Origin: Rhizoctonia solani
Lineage: Eukaryota > Basidiomycota > Agaricomycetes > Cantharellales > Ceratobasidiaceae
Assembly (NCBI RefSeq): GCF_016906535.1
Contig: NC_057375.1
Coordinates: 186,001 to 250,000, forward strand
DNA length: 64,000 bases
Reading direction: 5' to 3'
The notes under the pieces are model-generated. The model did no database searches. It was not told the DNA's origin and saw only the letters and a list, made by a program, of their open reading frames with translations. Each line of letters starts with the position of its first letter. Position 1 is the stretch's first letter. A program made the position numbers and the translations under genes. Below are positions 25,301 through 38,009 of this stretch, piece by piece.

Positions 25301-28300
25301 CTATACTAGAATGGATTCAGGGGGACCAAGATAAGATGGTCGTACTCCGCCAGTATCTTTAAAAGGAGGTTAGTTAAAATTTTCATTGGGCAAGATTGCT
25401 AGTACATACCTATCACGAACTTCTGCAAAACTACTGCCGGTTCCAACATCCATACCTTCAATGTATGCGCACCTGGAGAAACCGCATGCGTCGTTTTGGC
25501 ATAGGTAATACTAAGAAACGTGAGCCAGGCGAGTTTGATCGCGTGTGCATATGACTCACGCATTAGCTACCCATCCGTCAGGACCTCCCCATCCTTGAGG
25601 ATCACTCCGCGAATTCGTGACAGGGGAATAGTAGATGGATTGTGGGGGAGCCGAGTCTATTTGTACAGCAAATCCAACTGGTCGATCATTTCCATTTCCA
25701 TTAAGCGCGGGAGAAATGAATGAGGTAAGCGTAATGTTTCCGTTTTTAGGGGTAGTGAACGTGTAGAAATCGTATTCCCTATTACATTTGGGGTCAGCAA
25801 AGTTTTGCGAAATAACAAAAGGTGCTGCGCCAAGGAGTCATCTCAGAGAGACAACTCACAAACTAGGTCCAGAGCCAGCGGCAAACGCCTTCCCGTTGTT
25901 AGCAAGTACAGGATAAGGAGTGACCGCCCCATTCGTCCTTCCTAATCCAGGCAAGACTTGCCACGCCACTCCTCCGGTACTCGAGTTCCTGGTCGGATGG
26001 GTAGCTTCGATTGAAACACCGCCGTCGCCCTCCACAAACCCTTTAAACCCTGAAGCCGGAGAGCGTCCGTATGCTACAAGGTTGACGGTCACAGAAGTAG
26101 CACCTCCAACCTGTTTGGAAGCCGCGGATTTAAGAGAGATGGCCGCATAGCCGGCAGAATTCCCGAGCTTGGACCAATCCACTGAGATAGACAGTCGCGT
26201 CTCCGGCTTTGAAGGAGAGATAGCTCCGGACGAGGGAGTGATGGTAAGCCAGGATGCGTTGGAAGATGCAGTCCAAGAGAATGTATTTGGCCCACCAGCG
26301 GAGACGTCGATATAACGGGTCTTACTGGGAGTAAAAGGATCCAGAGGAGGAAGCGATGGAGGAGGGCAATTATATCCTTGTTCGCATTGGTTACTGTTGT
26401 CTCCGGGCCAAGCACTGAGATATTGGACCAGAGCTCAGCGAATATTCCAGGAAAGGTTTGGTGAAACTCACCCAAGGGACCCTGACAGTGGGACTTGGTA
26501 AGACCACTTTATTTCTCTCATATCTATTCACTCACCCTCAATAGTGACTCGCATCGGTCCAGCAAGCGCCTGTTTCTTCGCCGCCACACGATTTACAGCG
26601 GGCATGGTGTTCGTCATGGGCTTTGGAAAAGGTTAGTAGGGTTTCGAATCAAGGGTAATGGGCACACACTTGCTGCCAATAATAATAGCCAAGATGAGTC
26701 TGATCCATGAAATGATCCCATTTGCCTAATCACCGCGCGATGGTTAAATTCGAGTCGCAATTCAGTTGCTTGGAAAGTAACCTACCACCGAGTAATTTGT
26801 GGTATTGATCTTCAAGTTCCCAGTCGCTATCAAAGATTCTGGAAAAGAATGATAAATAAGCACATCATAAATATATGAGCTTATGATCCATACTTGGCTG
26901 CTTGATCTGCTAGGTCATTTGTACTGAGCCTTGCCTGAGATGCGTACAAGTTGTTTCTGCCTAAAATTCCAATTCAGGCGGGGAGAGCTGAGCTTCGTAA
27001 GATTTCAAGCTTACCAACGGTGTAGTACAGTTCTTGTACGATAGACGATGCCTGAATTGGATGATGCACGAGTTGAAAATAAGCTGGCTTCGCCCCCGAG
27101 GGCAAAGATTTATAAATGGCATCGGATCGAGAAAGCATATCCTTCCACGCCGCCACAATGTTCTCAGCCCTAAAACCCAATAAGACTTCTACTTAACAGG
27201 GGTTAGTAGGCCTACAGCACTCACTCGTGATAATTGACCAAGGAATAGGTTGTAGTATTTAGAAGCTCGTGCTTTCTCCTTGCATTCATCCTGGTCATAT
27301 TCCGTACTAGCCCTGCAATTTCCGTAGATTTCGACGGTAGGTTGAACTCGCGAGTCGCCCATTGAGTAACAAATGTCTCGATTGAGTCATTTCCTATGCT
27401 ACGTTCGCGCCAACGGTTAACGTCACGACCGAGTGCAATAAAATATTCAATCGCCTAAAGAGCTCAGCTATTAGATAAATTCATATGACGAACTCAGATT
27501 ACCCACCATCTCGTACGGCTTTAGGTCTCCAACGTTCACAATCCACATCGAGTTCGCGCCACGATCTGATGCAAGGACCCTATTTCAAAACGAAGATAAG
27601 CGACCACACAGAGTATGGGGAATAGGCTTACATTTGCTCGTTAACCTTTTCTAACTGAGTAGTCTGGATCCACTTGTAGTCTCGGGGGTTGCCAACATAA
27701 TCAAACTAATTGGATTCAGCCAGACGTTCGATATGTTCATTGGGTCATGGCACGCACATGGTAGTAAACACCAGCCCCTCCCGTGCGATTACGCTCATTT
27801 TCGAGTGGGAAGCGACGAATGTTTCCCCAGCTGTTAGACAATCAGTCCCGTAGCCATAGTGTACACATGAGAACACGCACTTGTCGTCAGCCCATAGTAG
27901 TATAACATCATCCGGAACGCGCATCCCGTCCTCTACAAACAATCAGACAGTGCAGTTTTTCTAGATTCTGAGGCTCTAACCGTAGTAGGATTGTACTTCC
28001 TTATCTACGAAAAGGAACTTTTAGAGCAAGCTTTCATTAGAAATTCGATTCCACGTACACAGACACCACATTTGTGGAATAGTCGATGCATCCGAGGTAT
28101 TGTAGACCTGGGAGAGAATCTTGCGCTGAGCGTCTACCACTGTCTCAAGATTCTTGATATTCGTCGATTCCTCGAGAGGTACTGTATGTCACGTAAATCA
28201 GTATTGGGTAGCGCGATAGACTCGAATATGATAACTCACGGTCACCCTCCCCGCGCATCCCAAGAGTAAATACGGTTTCTACCGAAAGTTATGTATCACG

Positions 28301-29657
28301 ATTCGTTTAGGGATCATTATCACATACCATAGGATACCACGCGTTGGACACCCTCTAAGGCATCATTCACCAGATTAGATGGCTATACCCACTTATATCT
28401 GGAAATACGCACCAACCCAGTACTTGGACACATTCTCTGCGTTAGAGGTGAAGTTCCACTTCCCACGAGGCGATCGGTTCCATTCATCTTTATATATATT
28501 AGATATCTCCGAAGCATGTTTCGACTACAATGCAACTGACTTGGAGTAGACCTCGCCATAGGCTCCTGATGGGACGTGCCCATCACAATTCCATAGTGAT
28601 CGGCCAGCGCTCCGTTGGCGGCGTCATCTACGTAAAACATCCCACTCCACATGGCAGGCTTTTAATCCGTATTAGCGTTTCCATTCCTAATCTGATTCGT
28701 GCTACTCACCCATAGATAGTTGGCCCTAAGCCTCAACAGTAATTCAAACACATTTGCGTAAAATAGGTGATTAAACGGTGCGCCTGTACCATTTGTGAAT
28801 TTTTCCTGTGCCCAAGACTGGATGGCTGGTTGTTCATCATTGATGACTGGATATGGTTTGATTAGGTTGATCAATTCTGAGACATCGATCGCGGAGTTTA
28901 CCCACATATTCCCCGATATTTCACAGTCGGTTCGCCATGTGCGCAAGTGCCGATAAAGTACACATTGGAGTGTTTTTGTATAGGAACGTCTGCCCACCTA
29001 TTGAAATAAGATCAAAATCCAGAGGATCGACGTGTGAGATCAATTAACTTACCAGTACCAGGGGCTCACACCCGACTGCTCGCTCAGCTCGTAAAGTCCA
29101 TATATAGTGCCTGGGATGCGAGTTAGATATGCCATCGATGTAAAGAATGCCGATTGGACTTGCCTCGTTTGTCACTTCCGACGATAACATACGCTTTGTC
29201 AATACCAGGAAGTGGGTCGGACACTTGTTGAGCAATATAACTCTCCCACTTTCCAGAGACGGCCGATACATCCAATTTTGTGGAGTTGATCACTGCTGCG
29301 ATCAAATCCGAGTGACCAAGGGTACCAACGATAATCGGAGTTTTAGTTTGAGAAGCAGTTGATGAAGTCGCGTTCACAACGGTAAGTGTCTTTCCCGTTA
29401 CCTAGAGAGACATCGTGTTAATATAATCAGATGTAATACTCACCATCACGTACTGTGCTCAAGTCTTTAGCAAAGTCGCCAGCAGCACGAACTACACCCG
29501 GCCATTCATCCGGCGCAACAAGCACCCGAGCGCTACCGGTGGCTGCGACCTGGAATCCTCCGGCCTTGGAGTCAAAAGAAACGCAGTTGCCGCTAGAGAT
29601 CGTAAAGACAGGTCTCAGCAGTGCAAGGCCCAGTATCAAGGACCGAGGAAGCAACAT
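25301..29657 (-). CDS. GH115 xylan alpha-1,2-glucuronidase, secreted
   Basis: A large secreted glycoside hydrolase of family 115, which removes (4-O-methyl-)glucuronic acid from glucuronoxylan. The ATG at 29657 begins a clear signal peptide (MLLPRSLILGLALLRPVFT). Conserved blocks then appear in order across many short-intron exons: VAPDEWPGVVRAAGDFAKDL (29510), IIVGTLGHSD, SGKWESYIAQQ (29250), GLYELSEQSGVSPWYWWADV (29060), FINDEQPAIQSW and FELLLRLRANYLW (28840-28720), DHYGIVMGTSHQEPMAR (28590), VPDDVILLWADD (27900), GGAGVYYHFDYVGNPRDYKW (27700) and WKDMLSRSDAIYKSLPSGAK (27120). A C-terminal beta domain ends GVRPSYLGPPESILV before TAG 25301-25303. Expected mature length is about 950-1,000 aa. 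No frame break was noticed, but not every exon join was checked. It fits the wall-degrading profile set by the GH35 pair. Confidence 0.85.
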
Positions 29658-31622
29658 GGCAAACTCTGAGAAAGTGAACAAGCCACGCTCTGCTAGTCGC
29701 CAGGTGGTGCCCCGCGGGGCCCACACTGCGCCTTTATTCATTTATAGTGTCGCCCACGCAACGAAGCACAAGCCTCGGTCACCAGCCTAAACTGGATGGT
29801 TTGCCGACCAAGTCATAAATTGCCCCATTTGGGTGGGAGCCCGCAGAAGGCTCGTTATTCCAAGTACACTATCTCCGGTCATACGACTCTTTGTGCCTAG
29901 ACAAGGATGCGTTAAATTTCGATTGAGAATGCACGTACATGAGAGAAGCTCCGAGGTCACTCCTTTGGGTTCGAACGATCTGGTTTTCAAATTAACCTGT
30001 CACATGGATTGGAAATTCGCCGGTGCTTGCTTTTGACCACACTTACATCCGGTCCGTTGCTGGCTCGCTGCCCAGCATGCGCAGTTGCAGCATCAAGGGG
30101 TTTGCGAAGGCTCATCAGAGTAGTTTCGCACACTTTGGGGCTCACTTGGCTATGAAACCACTCGAATATTGGTTGCGGATGAGGCATGATTCAGTTACCT
30201 CGTCGACAATATAAATCTATACCGACCAGAAGTAGTTAAGGAAACTGTAATACAGTATCACGGCTCATAAATTACAACAGCGAGCTCAATCGCAGCACTG
30301 CCGGAAAAGAGTGGTCTTTCTCATTGAAGTTAAAACGTCAAACGTTCCACGTTCGTTCTGCGCATGATTGACAAAGCCAAAAGTGTTGAATTTGTTTGGA
30401 TTCATATGCTTCAATTACTCTTCTTCTATTCCTCTTCAAAGTTCAACTGCCCACAAAGCGTACGCCCTCGTTTATAAGGAATACACTTCCGTTGGGTGAA
30501 ATATTGGGCTACGCCGTGCTCCCCTTTATCAATGACTTTATTGCACTCCAATTAGAATTGAAAGGCCAGCTATACGTATCCTTATGAAACAATTTGCTTG
30601 TGGATTGCTATACTTCAAGATACTGTTTGTCACTTTAAACTTCTTCTTCACAAGCGATAAAGCGATGTGTTTGAATCATGTCATCGAGCGGAGCCGGCGA
30701 CAGCAGTTATTCAAACGAGCTTTTGCATTTGAGTAATAAGTACGTATAATCCTTCGTACCAATCCGTAGCCATTAGCCAGGACAGAAATATGTAATCCAA
30801 TGAAGAGCTTGAGTTCGGATGCTGGCCATCATGCATAAACATGCCGCAGCTGAACAACCACCTGTGAACCTTGCTAACGCATACATCTACACATAAGAAT
30901 ACCAATGCCCAGGATTGTATAATATAATTACCGCGGTCAAATAAAAGGTCCACCTTGTTATGTATTTTAGTAAAAAATGACTTACCGACATCATCTGTAC
31001 TATAACATTGTGATTTGGGACTATTGTTCTGGTCAAAATTCACTACACAACTCTTGCTCTAATGCTTGATACAATTGAAATATTCTCTACGAAGTTATAA
31101 TTAATCAAATTTATCAATAGGCAACAAATTCCCCAAGCAACTGAACACGCTAACTATCACCATGATCTTGTCAATCGGAGCAGTTAGGAGATTCTTGAAC
31201 TGGGCTTGGCCAAACGCTTTCTCAACTATATGGTATGACTTGGAAAAATGACATTATATGCTCAAATGATGCTAGGATATCTCAAGAAGTGCCTCAAACA
31301 CAATTCAAAAGAGTCGGTCAGCAAAGGGTGTGGCAGGCAAGGTAGGTGCAGTGTCCTGATTTCGATGTTCTTGCTTATTTCATTTATCATAAGTCACATG
31401 TAAACTTGTATCCCTCTAGTTCTATTAAGCAACTTAAAGTAGGGGAGGGGTGGATCATAGCATTTGAACCCGCAGCCGGTACTCGTGTGCATCCGCTCTA
31501 GTCCCGATATCTGCATCAGTTCCGAAGCACGTGACAGTACAAGGGTATGGGCACAGCTGAACGGATCCATTCGGCTCTTAGCGCTCAAACACATGAGTGG
31601 TACACAACCGCAACGCGGCATA
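29658..31622. other. Intergenic region between GH115 and NLR-2 (divergent)
   Basis: It holds the GH115 promoter at its left end and the NLR-2 promoter at its right. Open frames are short and featureless. No RNA gene or repeat recognised. Confidence 0.5.
29741..29746 (-). promoter_or_regulatory. TATA box of the GH115 gene
   Basis: The minus strand reads CTATAAATG about 85 nt upstream of the GH115 ATG (29657), a good position for a core promoter. Confidence 0.5.
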
Positions 31623-34600
31623 ATGCCGTTCTTAATGAACCTAAGCGATTCGCTCAAATATTCAAAAGACAAGTTTAAAAGACGCCTGGGCATGAGATCT
31701 AAAGACGACAGTCGCCCCTCTTCTGCGATAGGTTCCCATCCATGTCCAACACCCTTATCCGAGCCTGCTCAGCTTATTCCACCTGCGGCTACGTCTACTG
31801 AGGATGGCTCGCAGGTTGTTGCTTCTGATCCGTCAGTCTCCGCCGATAGTACTATAGAAAAACCCTCGGGCGCCTGGAACGCAATTAGGGCCCTTCTTAC
31901 TACCCTCGAGTCGAGTACTGATGCGTTCGGCCCACTCAAGTCAGCGATCAGCGGTCTCAAGGGACTTATAGACATATACGAGGTATGAACCCTTCTCTTA
32001 TCGAAAACCTCTATCAAGATGCCATCAGCGCTTGAACAGAACGCATGCAAGCAGCGCAAGGAGTATAACGAATTAGGTATCAGGCTAAAGGAAATATTGC
32101 AAGATCTAGCAGATCATATCGAGCGACCAGCAGGACTTATAATGACCAAGAGTGTAAAACGGATCCAAGAGTGAGTATATCGGAGTTTGAATCTGAGTAT
32201 GATAGCGTCGCTTACACAAGTTGTAGCGAAATCATGCAAGAAGCCAAGAGAGTGGCCAACAAACAGGCAAATAAGACAGGAAGACGGTTGATAGATGCTA
32301 TGGAAGAATCTGACGGAATAATGGAATGCTACCGCCGTATTGATGGTCACCTGCGAAGAATCACGGTGAGTCTTGACAGGACGATCACACATCATCCTGA
32401 CCAATTCTCAATAGCTCAACGCGAGCATGGGCGCCCTGGAGGCCATCAAGGAGCATACATTAGTGCGTGAAATTATCGAGTCAAAAACTCTGGTCTGATG
32501 TCTAGTCAAGGAGTCACGGATGAACAGAATGTCGCCCCACACGTCCGCAACGTACAACTCTGCCGAATCATTGGACGTCCAGAGGGGAATCTGTACTTCA
32601 GGAACCCGAAAAGCACAAATCAAAGAGCTGATGGAATGGGCGAATATGCCAGACACCGGAAAGACATGCTGGATGAATGGAATGGCCGGCACAGGCAAGA
32701 CGACCATTGCATACACTGTGTGCAGCAAGCTCGACAAATCCAACCGACTGGGCGCCAGTTTTTTTTGCTCGAGGGCAATCGCAGAATGTCGTCAAGTCAA
32801 GCATATAATCCCATCCATCGCATACCAGCTTGCCAGATTCTCGCGCCCCTTCCAACGTGCACTAGCCGAAGTCCTTGAAGAAGATTGCGATGCCCATACT
32901 CGAGCACTAAACTTGCAATACCAGAAGCTTATTATCGACCCGCTAAAAGCCGTGGAGAAGTCCCTCCCGGAAGATTTTATTGTAGTTATTGACGCCCTGG
33001 ACGAATGCGAGAGTTTGACAGCCGTTGAGCAAATACTGGAGCTACTCCTGTCGACTACTCACACGCTCCCCATCCGATTTCTCATATCCAGCCGCCCAGA
33101 GCGAGAGATAACAGAAAGAATAACAGGGCGATCGAACGGGCAGGACGAGGCCCGACTTGTACTGCATAACCTAGATTCGAATATGGTGAAGACTGACATC
33201 GAAACATATATGCGCGAAGAGCTGAAAGGGATCCCGCTGAAAGACTCGGAGTGGACTATTATGATCGAACGCTGCGGGGTGTTGTTCATCTATGCGGCTA
33301 CCATCTGCCGTTACATCAAGAACGCAAATAAAATGAAAACGCTGAAAAAAGCCGTGAAGGTGATCATTGACTCGGGATCTGCTTCAATGGAGAAAGGAGA
33401 CGAACGTATAATCGACGAGCTTTATAAGACTATTCTCGACAATGCCTTCAAGGGGACTGAACTGAACGAGACAAATAGGCGAACAATGAGAGAAGTACTT
33501 GAAACGGCTGTGTGTGCGACAGAGCCAATGTCGTTGGACGCTATGGCTAGCCTGCTGCAATTGGATAGTGCTGAGGAAGTGGACGCCCTCCTAGGCCCCC
33601 TTCGATCGGTGCTAAACATAACGAAAAAGACCAAACTTGTAACTACTTTGCATGCATCATTTCCCGACTTCATACTTTCGCAAGGCCGCTCTGGTAACTA
33701 TTACTGTAGCCCAAACACCCGCCACGCGACGATCGCGGAAGCCTGCTTACGACTCATCGACGGTGCCGAGCCAGAGTTCAACATATGCGCACTGCCTTCT
33801 TCCTTCTTGCTAGACGACCAGGTCAAAGACCTCGCCCACCGGGTCACCCACTCAATCTCACCCGGCCTCGCATATGCATGTCGCTACTGGACCACCCACC
33901 TCACTCTCGGCGAACACACGAATCGCCTGACTGGGCTTGTTGGCGGCTTCTTCCAGTCCAGGCTGCTGCTATGGATGGAAGTCATCAATCTCACCAAGAA
34001 CATACGTTATGCGACATCCATCATACAGAGCGCCGAGAAGTGGTGTACCGTAGGTTGCGAGCTTTATCTAAATTCCACACTCTGATCCGGCTTTATTACA
34101 GGAGCGAGACGTACCCGAACATATCACAAAGCTAGCCCACGACGCATCTCAGTTCGTATCGGTCTATGCCAACCATCCCGTATCTCAAAGCACTCCACAC
34201 ATCTACACTTCCATGCTTCCCTTCTGGCCCAGATCTCGGCCACTCTCGGCAGCATACATGCCAAGAACATCCGGACTTGTGCAGCCGACAGGAACAGCGA
34301 TCGATCGACGACGACTGGCACTCATAGCCACCTGGAAGGTCTCGACCGGGGAAGTGAGGTCGATGAGTCTGTCAAGAGACGGAAGACGACTTGTGGCACC
34401 TACCGCAGACAGCATCGAGGTGTACGATACGACGACGGGCGAGAGTGTGGTCAGTCTCACCGAAGAGCGCACAAAGGATGTCTACTACGTTGCGATATCT
34501 CCCGACGGATCCAAGGTGGCCTTTTCTGGCCTTGGTGGTACCCCATATGTGTGGGACACCGCCAACGGAAGCGCGGTCACGCAACTGCTTCCTGATGGCG

Positions 34601-36456
34601 TGTCCGGTGGTCATTCGCTTGCATTCTCGCCTGACGGGTCTCGCGTCGCCTGTGGCCTGAGGAACGGAAAGGTGTACATCTGCGCGTTGGGACCAGACGT
34701 CAGCGCTCATGGTCCGTTCACGGGTCATATCACGTACGTCAACTCAGTCGTGTTCTCTTCCCACGGCTTGCATCTTGCATCTGGATCGAACGACAGGACT
34801 GTGCGAGTGTGGGATGTACAGACAGGCCAGCCGGTTGGCACGCCCTTCGAGGGTCATACTGCTGAGGTCTGGTCAGTCTGCTCCTGTCCCACTGACTCGC
34901 GCATTGCCTCGGGCTCTTGGGATAAAACGATCCGAGTGTGGGATCCGCAAACTGGACAGACGGTGCTAGGACCACTCACGGGACATTCTAGCCATGTATT
35001 CTGCGTTGCGTTTTCGCACAACGGTGCTTTCATTGCCTCTGGATCAAAAGACAACACAATCCGAGTGTATGACACGCGTACGGGTCACATAGTGCTTGGA
35101 CCACTCGAGGGACACACCAACGCCATCAGATCGGTCATCTTCTCTCCAGACAGCACTCGCCTGTTCTCTTGCTCAGACGACGGCACGGTACGCGTATGGA
35201 ACGTGCAGGACATCGACACCTCCAATTCTCTTCCGACTGCCTCATCTCTTTCCTCTCGTATCTACTCCATCCGATACTCTCGCAGCGGCACACGGGTTGT
35301 CTCTGGCTCAGAAGATGGGTCGATACACGTGTGGGATGTGGCGACCGGTCAGCTGATGCTCGGACCACTCCATGGCCATGAGGGCGAGGTTGCATCTGTG
35401 GACTACTCAGCCGATGATCGGTACATTGCGTCTGGTTCAGGAGACAGGACACTGCGAATCTGGGATGGACTGACGGGACAAGACATCCACGGACCGATGG
35501 AGGGGCATAGTCGATGGGCGAACTGTGTGCGATTCTCACCCGACAGCACGGTCGTTGTCTCAGGGTCTCATGACCTCACTGTCCGAATATGGGATGTGAG
35601 CACCGGCCAACAAGTGACCCAACTGTTCCAAGGGGATGGCTGTATCCACTCGGTTGGGATCTCTCTTGACGGTCATCGAGTTGTCTGTGGCTTGATTCAT
35701 GGCAAGATAGTCGTACTAGACCGACATGGCGGCACCACCCTCGTTGGCGCAATCGATGCTCACAAGGCCCAGGTTCTTTCGGTGGAGTTCTCCCAAGATG
35801 GCAAGCGCCTCGTCTCAGGGTCGCCTGACAAATCAGTGAGAATATGGGATGCAGAGACATGGAAGCAGCTTGTTGTTTGCGGCGAGAGTGGTGGCGCCCA
35901 CAGTAGCTCGGTTTCCGTGTCGTTCTCACCCAACGGTCTGTATGTTGCATCTGGGTCTTCTGACCATACTGTGCGCGTGTGGGACTCGGAGAACGGCAAG
36001 CTTATACACGGTCCTCTGAAGGCACATACCGATCGCGTGGAATGCATCCAGTTCTCACCTGATGGCTCACACCTCGTTTCGTGCTCGTGGGACCGCACCA
36101 TTCGATTCTGGGACGTATCGCTTCTGGGAACACATTCACAAGAGAATGCAACCACAGGCACGAGTGCGTGTCGATATTTCCCGTCTTGTTGTTTCATTTG
36201 CTGACGCGTCCTATTAGACAATGCTGGAGCAGGCGTTCCCACTTCTGACTCCCATGTGTCTCATTTATCCTCTCTGGATGGCGATGGCTGGGTGGTGGAC
36301 TCGCACGGTCGACGACTAGTATGGGTCCCATCAGACCTTCGCACCTATCTGGCACTCCCCCCGACCTCCTCGATCATCGCTGACCAAGGGGCTTTTACTC
36401 TAAACACGGACGGATGGAATATAGGAGATAGGTGGATGGAGTGTTACCAGCCTTAG
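31623..36456 (+). CDS. NACHT-WD40 NLR-like protein (NLR-2), 1,505 aa
   Basis: Paralogue of NLR-1 with the same seven-exon design: 31623-31982, 32040-32170, 32227-32365, 32415-32462, 32511-34049, 34102-36163 and 36218-36456, all in frame. Exons 2, 4 and 5 have exactly the same lengths as in NLR-1 (131, 48 and 1,539 nt). The N-terminal helical bundle (about residues 80-225) precedes NACHT with Walker A GMAGTGKTT near residue 283 and Walker B FIVVIDALDE near 385. The winged-helix-like arm leads to 14 WD repeats (about 775-1425) and a C-terminal DGWVVD / WVPSDLRTYLALPP / GDRWMECY block. By eye the NACHT half differs from NLR-1 at roughly a third of residues, while the WD40 half is nearly identical. 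No stop or frame break seen. Expected to oligomerise on ligand binding by the propellers and trigger the N-terminal effector. Confidence 0.9.
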
Positions 36457-38009
36457 GGCCATGTATACGTTCGAGACAATGCATCACATATCATGTATCA
36501 GCTACTGCACTAGCATGGACCAATATCAGTTTCGTTATGATGCTGAGAAAGTAACGGAAGAAAGAGGCATTAACATGGCTGGTGTGTTATCATCACCGAC
36601 GGGCTTTACAGAAAGTGCCACATCGAAATGAAACCTATGCTCCACTTGAGTAATGATGGTAAATGGGTTACGCATTCATTAGTAGTAGGTGTAAACTACA
36701 GCTCGTTATTCGGCTCATTCAGAGCATTGGCTATCGCAGAAGGGAATGGACGTCCACTGAGCTCATGTATTCTTGCACTCTTACGAGCTGGCCAAGTTAT
36801 CAAACTCGAGCACCGCGAGATTGTCAACTACCACCGTAGCCTTAGTTTACACGTATGTAAAATCATGGGAAGCACCAACCGGAAGACACTATCCATCCTC
36901 CTGGATGAAACCCTTGGCAGTCCGGCTCGCTAGGCTCATCACAACCAGGTCAATCACACCAATTCCGTGTGCGTCTTGATTATTCTTACCTCCACAGCAA
37001 GCAAGACAGAGTGCGTTCGGGTTCGGAGCGAATACTCGACAGCTGGTTGCTGAAAGTGTCGTCAAAGTTATGGCGCGCGTCGCTAGAAGGTGCATTCGTG
37101 TGAGAGACGCTTTCGGAAGTGCGTGCGCATCGTGATTATACTTACTTGATCGGTAGAGTTCTCGTCTATAGGAGTGGGTCAACGCGTTAAGCTCTGCTTT
37201 GACGGATGATTTTTTTTCTTACGCATATTCCGGTAAAGTTGGGCTCTGTACAGTAGTACAGCCCTCCGTTGAGCTGTGTCTGCCGTTTGTCCTACATTTC
37301 CACTGAGCTCGATGGATGCAATGTACGCCTCCCCAATCGACTTACAAAAGGTGCACCAAGAGCTACTGCGATATAGGATAGTACGATGATTAAATAAGAT
37401 TGCATATTGGTTAGAGGCCTAAGGGAAGTCGGGTTATCATATACAAAAGTTAGTGCTGACGGTCCACATACCTCTTGCTACACCTTTTATACCGTTTCAT
37501 CTCCATTTATCTGACTTTTTGCGTAGCTGTTCGGCATCCGTGTGCACTGATCGTATCCCGGCGCGCCCGCCACGGCAGAATCATGATGTATATGAGCTCT
37601 AGCAACCATGATCTGCTCGATTCAATGACGCATCCAGGCGCCGGGTAGCGTGGGGTGCGTGCCGTATGGGCACTTGATTTTACGTAATTAGTTCACAGTC
37701 GAAGGCGGATGCTCTATACGTCCTGGCGGTGTCGAGTCGATTATTGTTCTAAAAACTGGCTGCGGAATAAATAGTGACTGTGAATTTGTGAGCCCTTCGA
37801 TTGCCCTGGAAAGGCCATGGCAAGCAAAGCGAGATCACAGGTAGAAATAGAAAAGAGCACGCCGAGGAAAGAGCACAAGGACAGAAGCTCGTTCCGGTTG
37901 CGCGCGCCGAGTAGAGATCACATGATGCTTGAGTGTTCCAACGCATGATTACGGAGAGCTGCCGACTGGCTGCGTCGCAGGGTGTTCCATGATCCAAGTA
38001 GTCAACTCG
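36457..38009. other. NLR-2 3' flank (first copy of duplicated spacer)
   Basis: 1.55 kb after NLR-2 without a recognisable gene. Open frames on both strands survive in both spacer copies (plus 36628-36933; minus 36889-37182), but I cannot assign a product. Confidence 0.4.
36628..36933 (+). other. Open frame of 101 codons in duplicated spacer, unknown
   Basis: ATG 36628 opens a frame that is also kept in the second spacer copy (40237-40533). Differences between the copies are scattered and include amino-acid changes. No domain is recognised; a minus-strand frame overlaps the neighbourhood as well. It may be coding or simply stop-poor DNA. Confidence 0.2.

Larger units (their letters stand above)
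34412..38009 (+). repeat. Tandem duplication, unit 1 (3,598 bp)
   Basis: This segment runs from inside the NLR-2 WD40 region through its stop codon and 1.55 kb of 3' flank. It recurs immediately downstream as unit 2 with a few percent divergence by eye. Unit edges share the four bases GCAT (34412-34415, 38010-38013). Confidence 0.92.
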
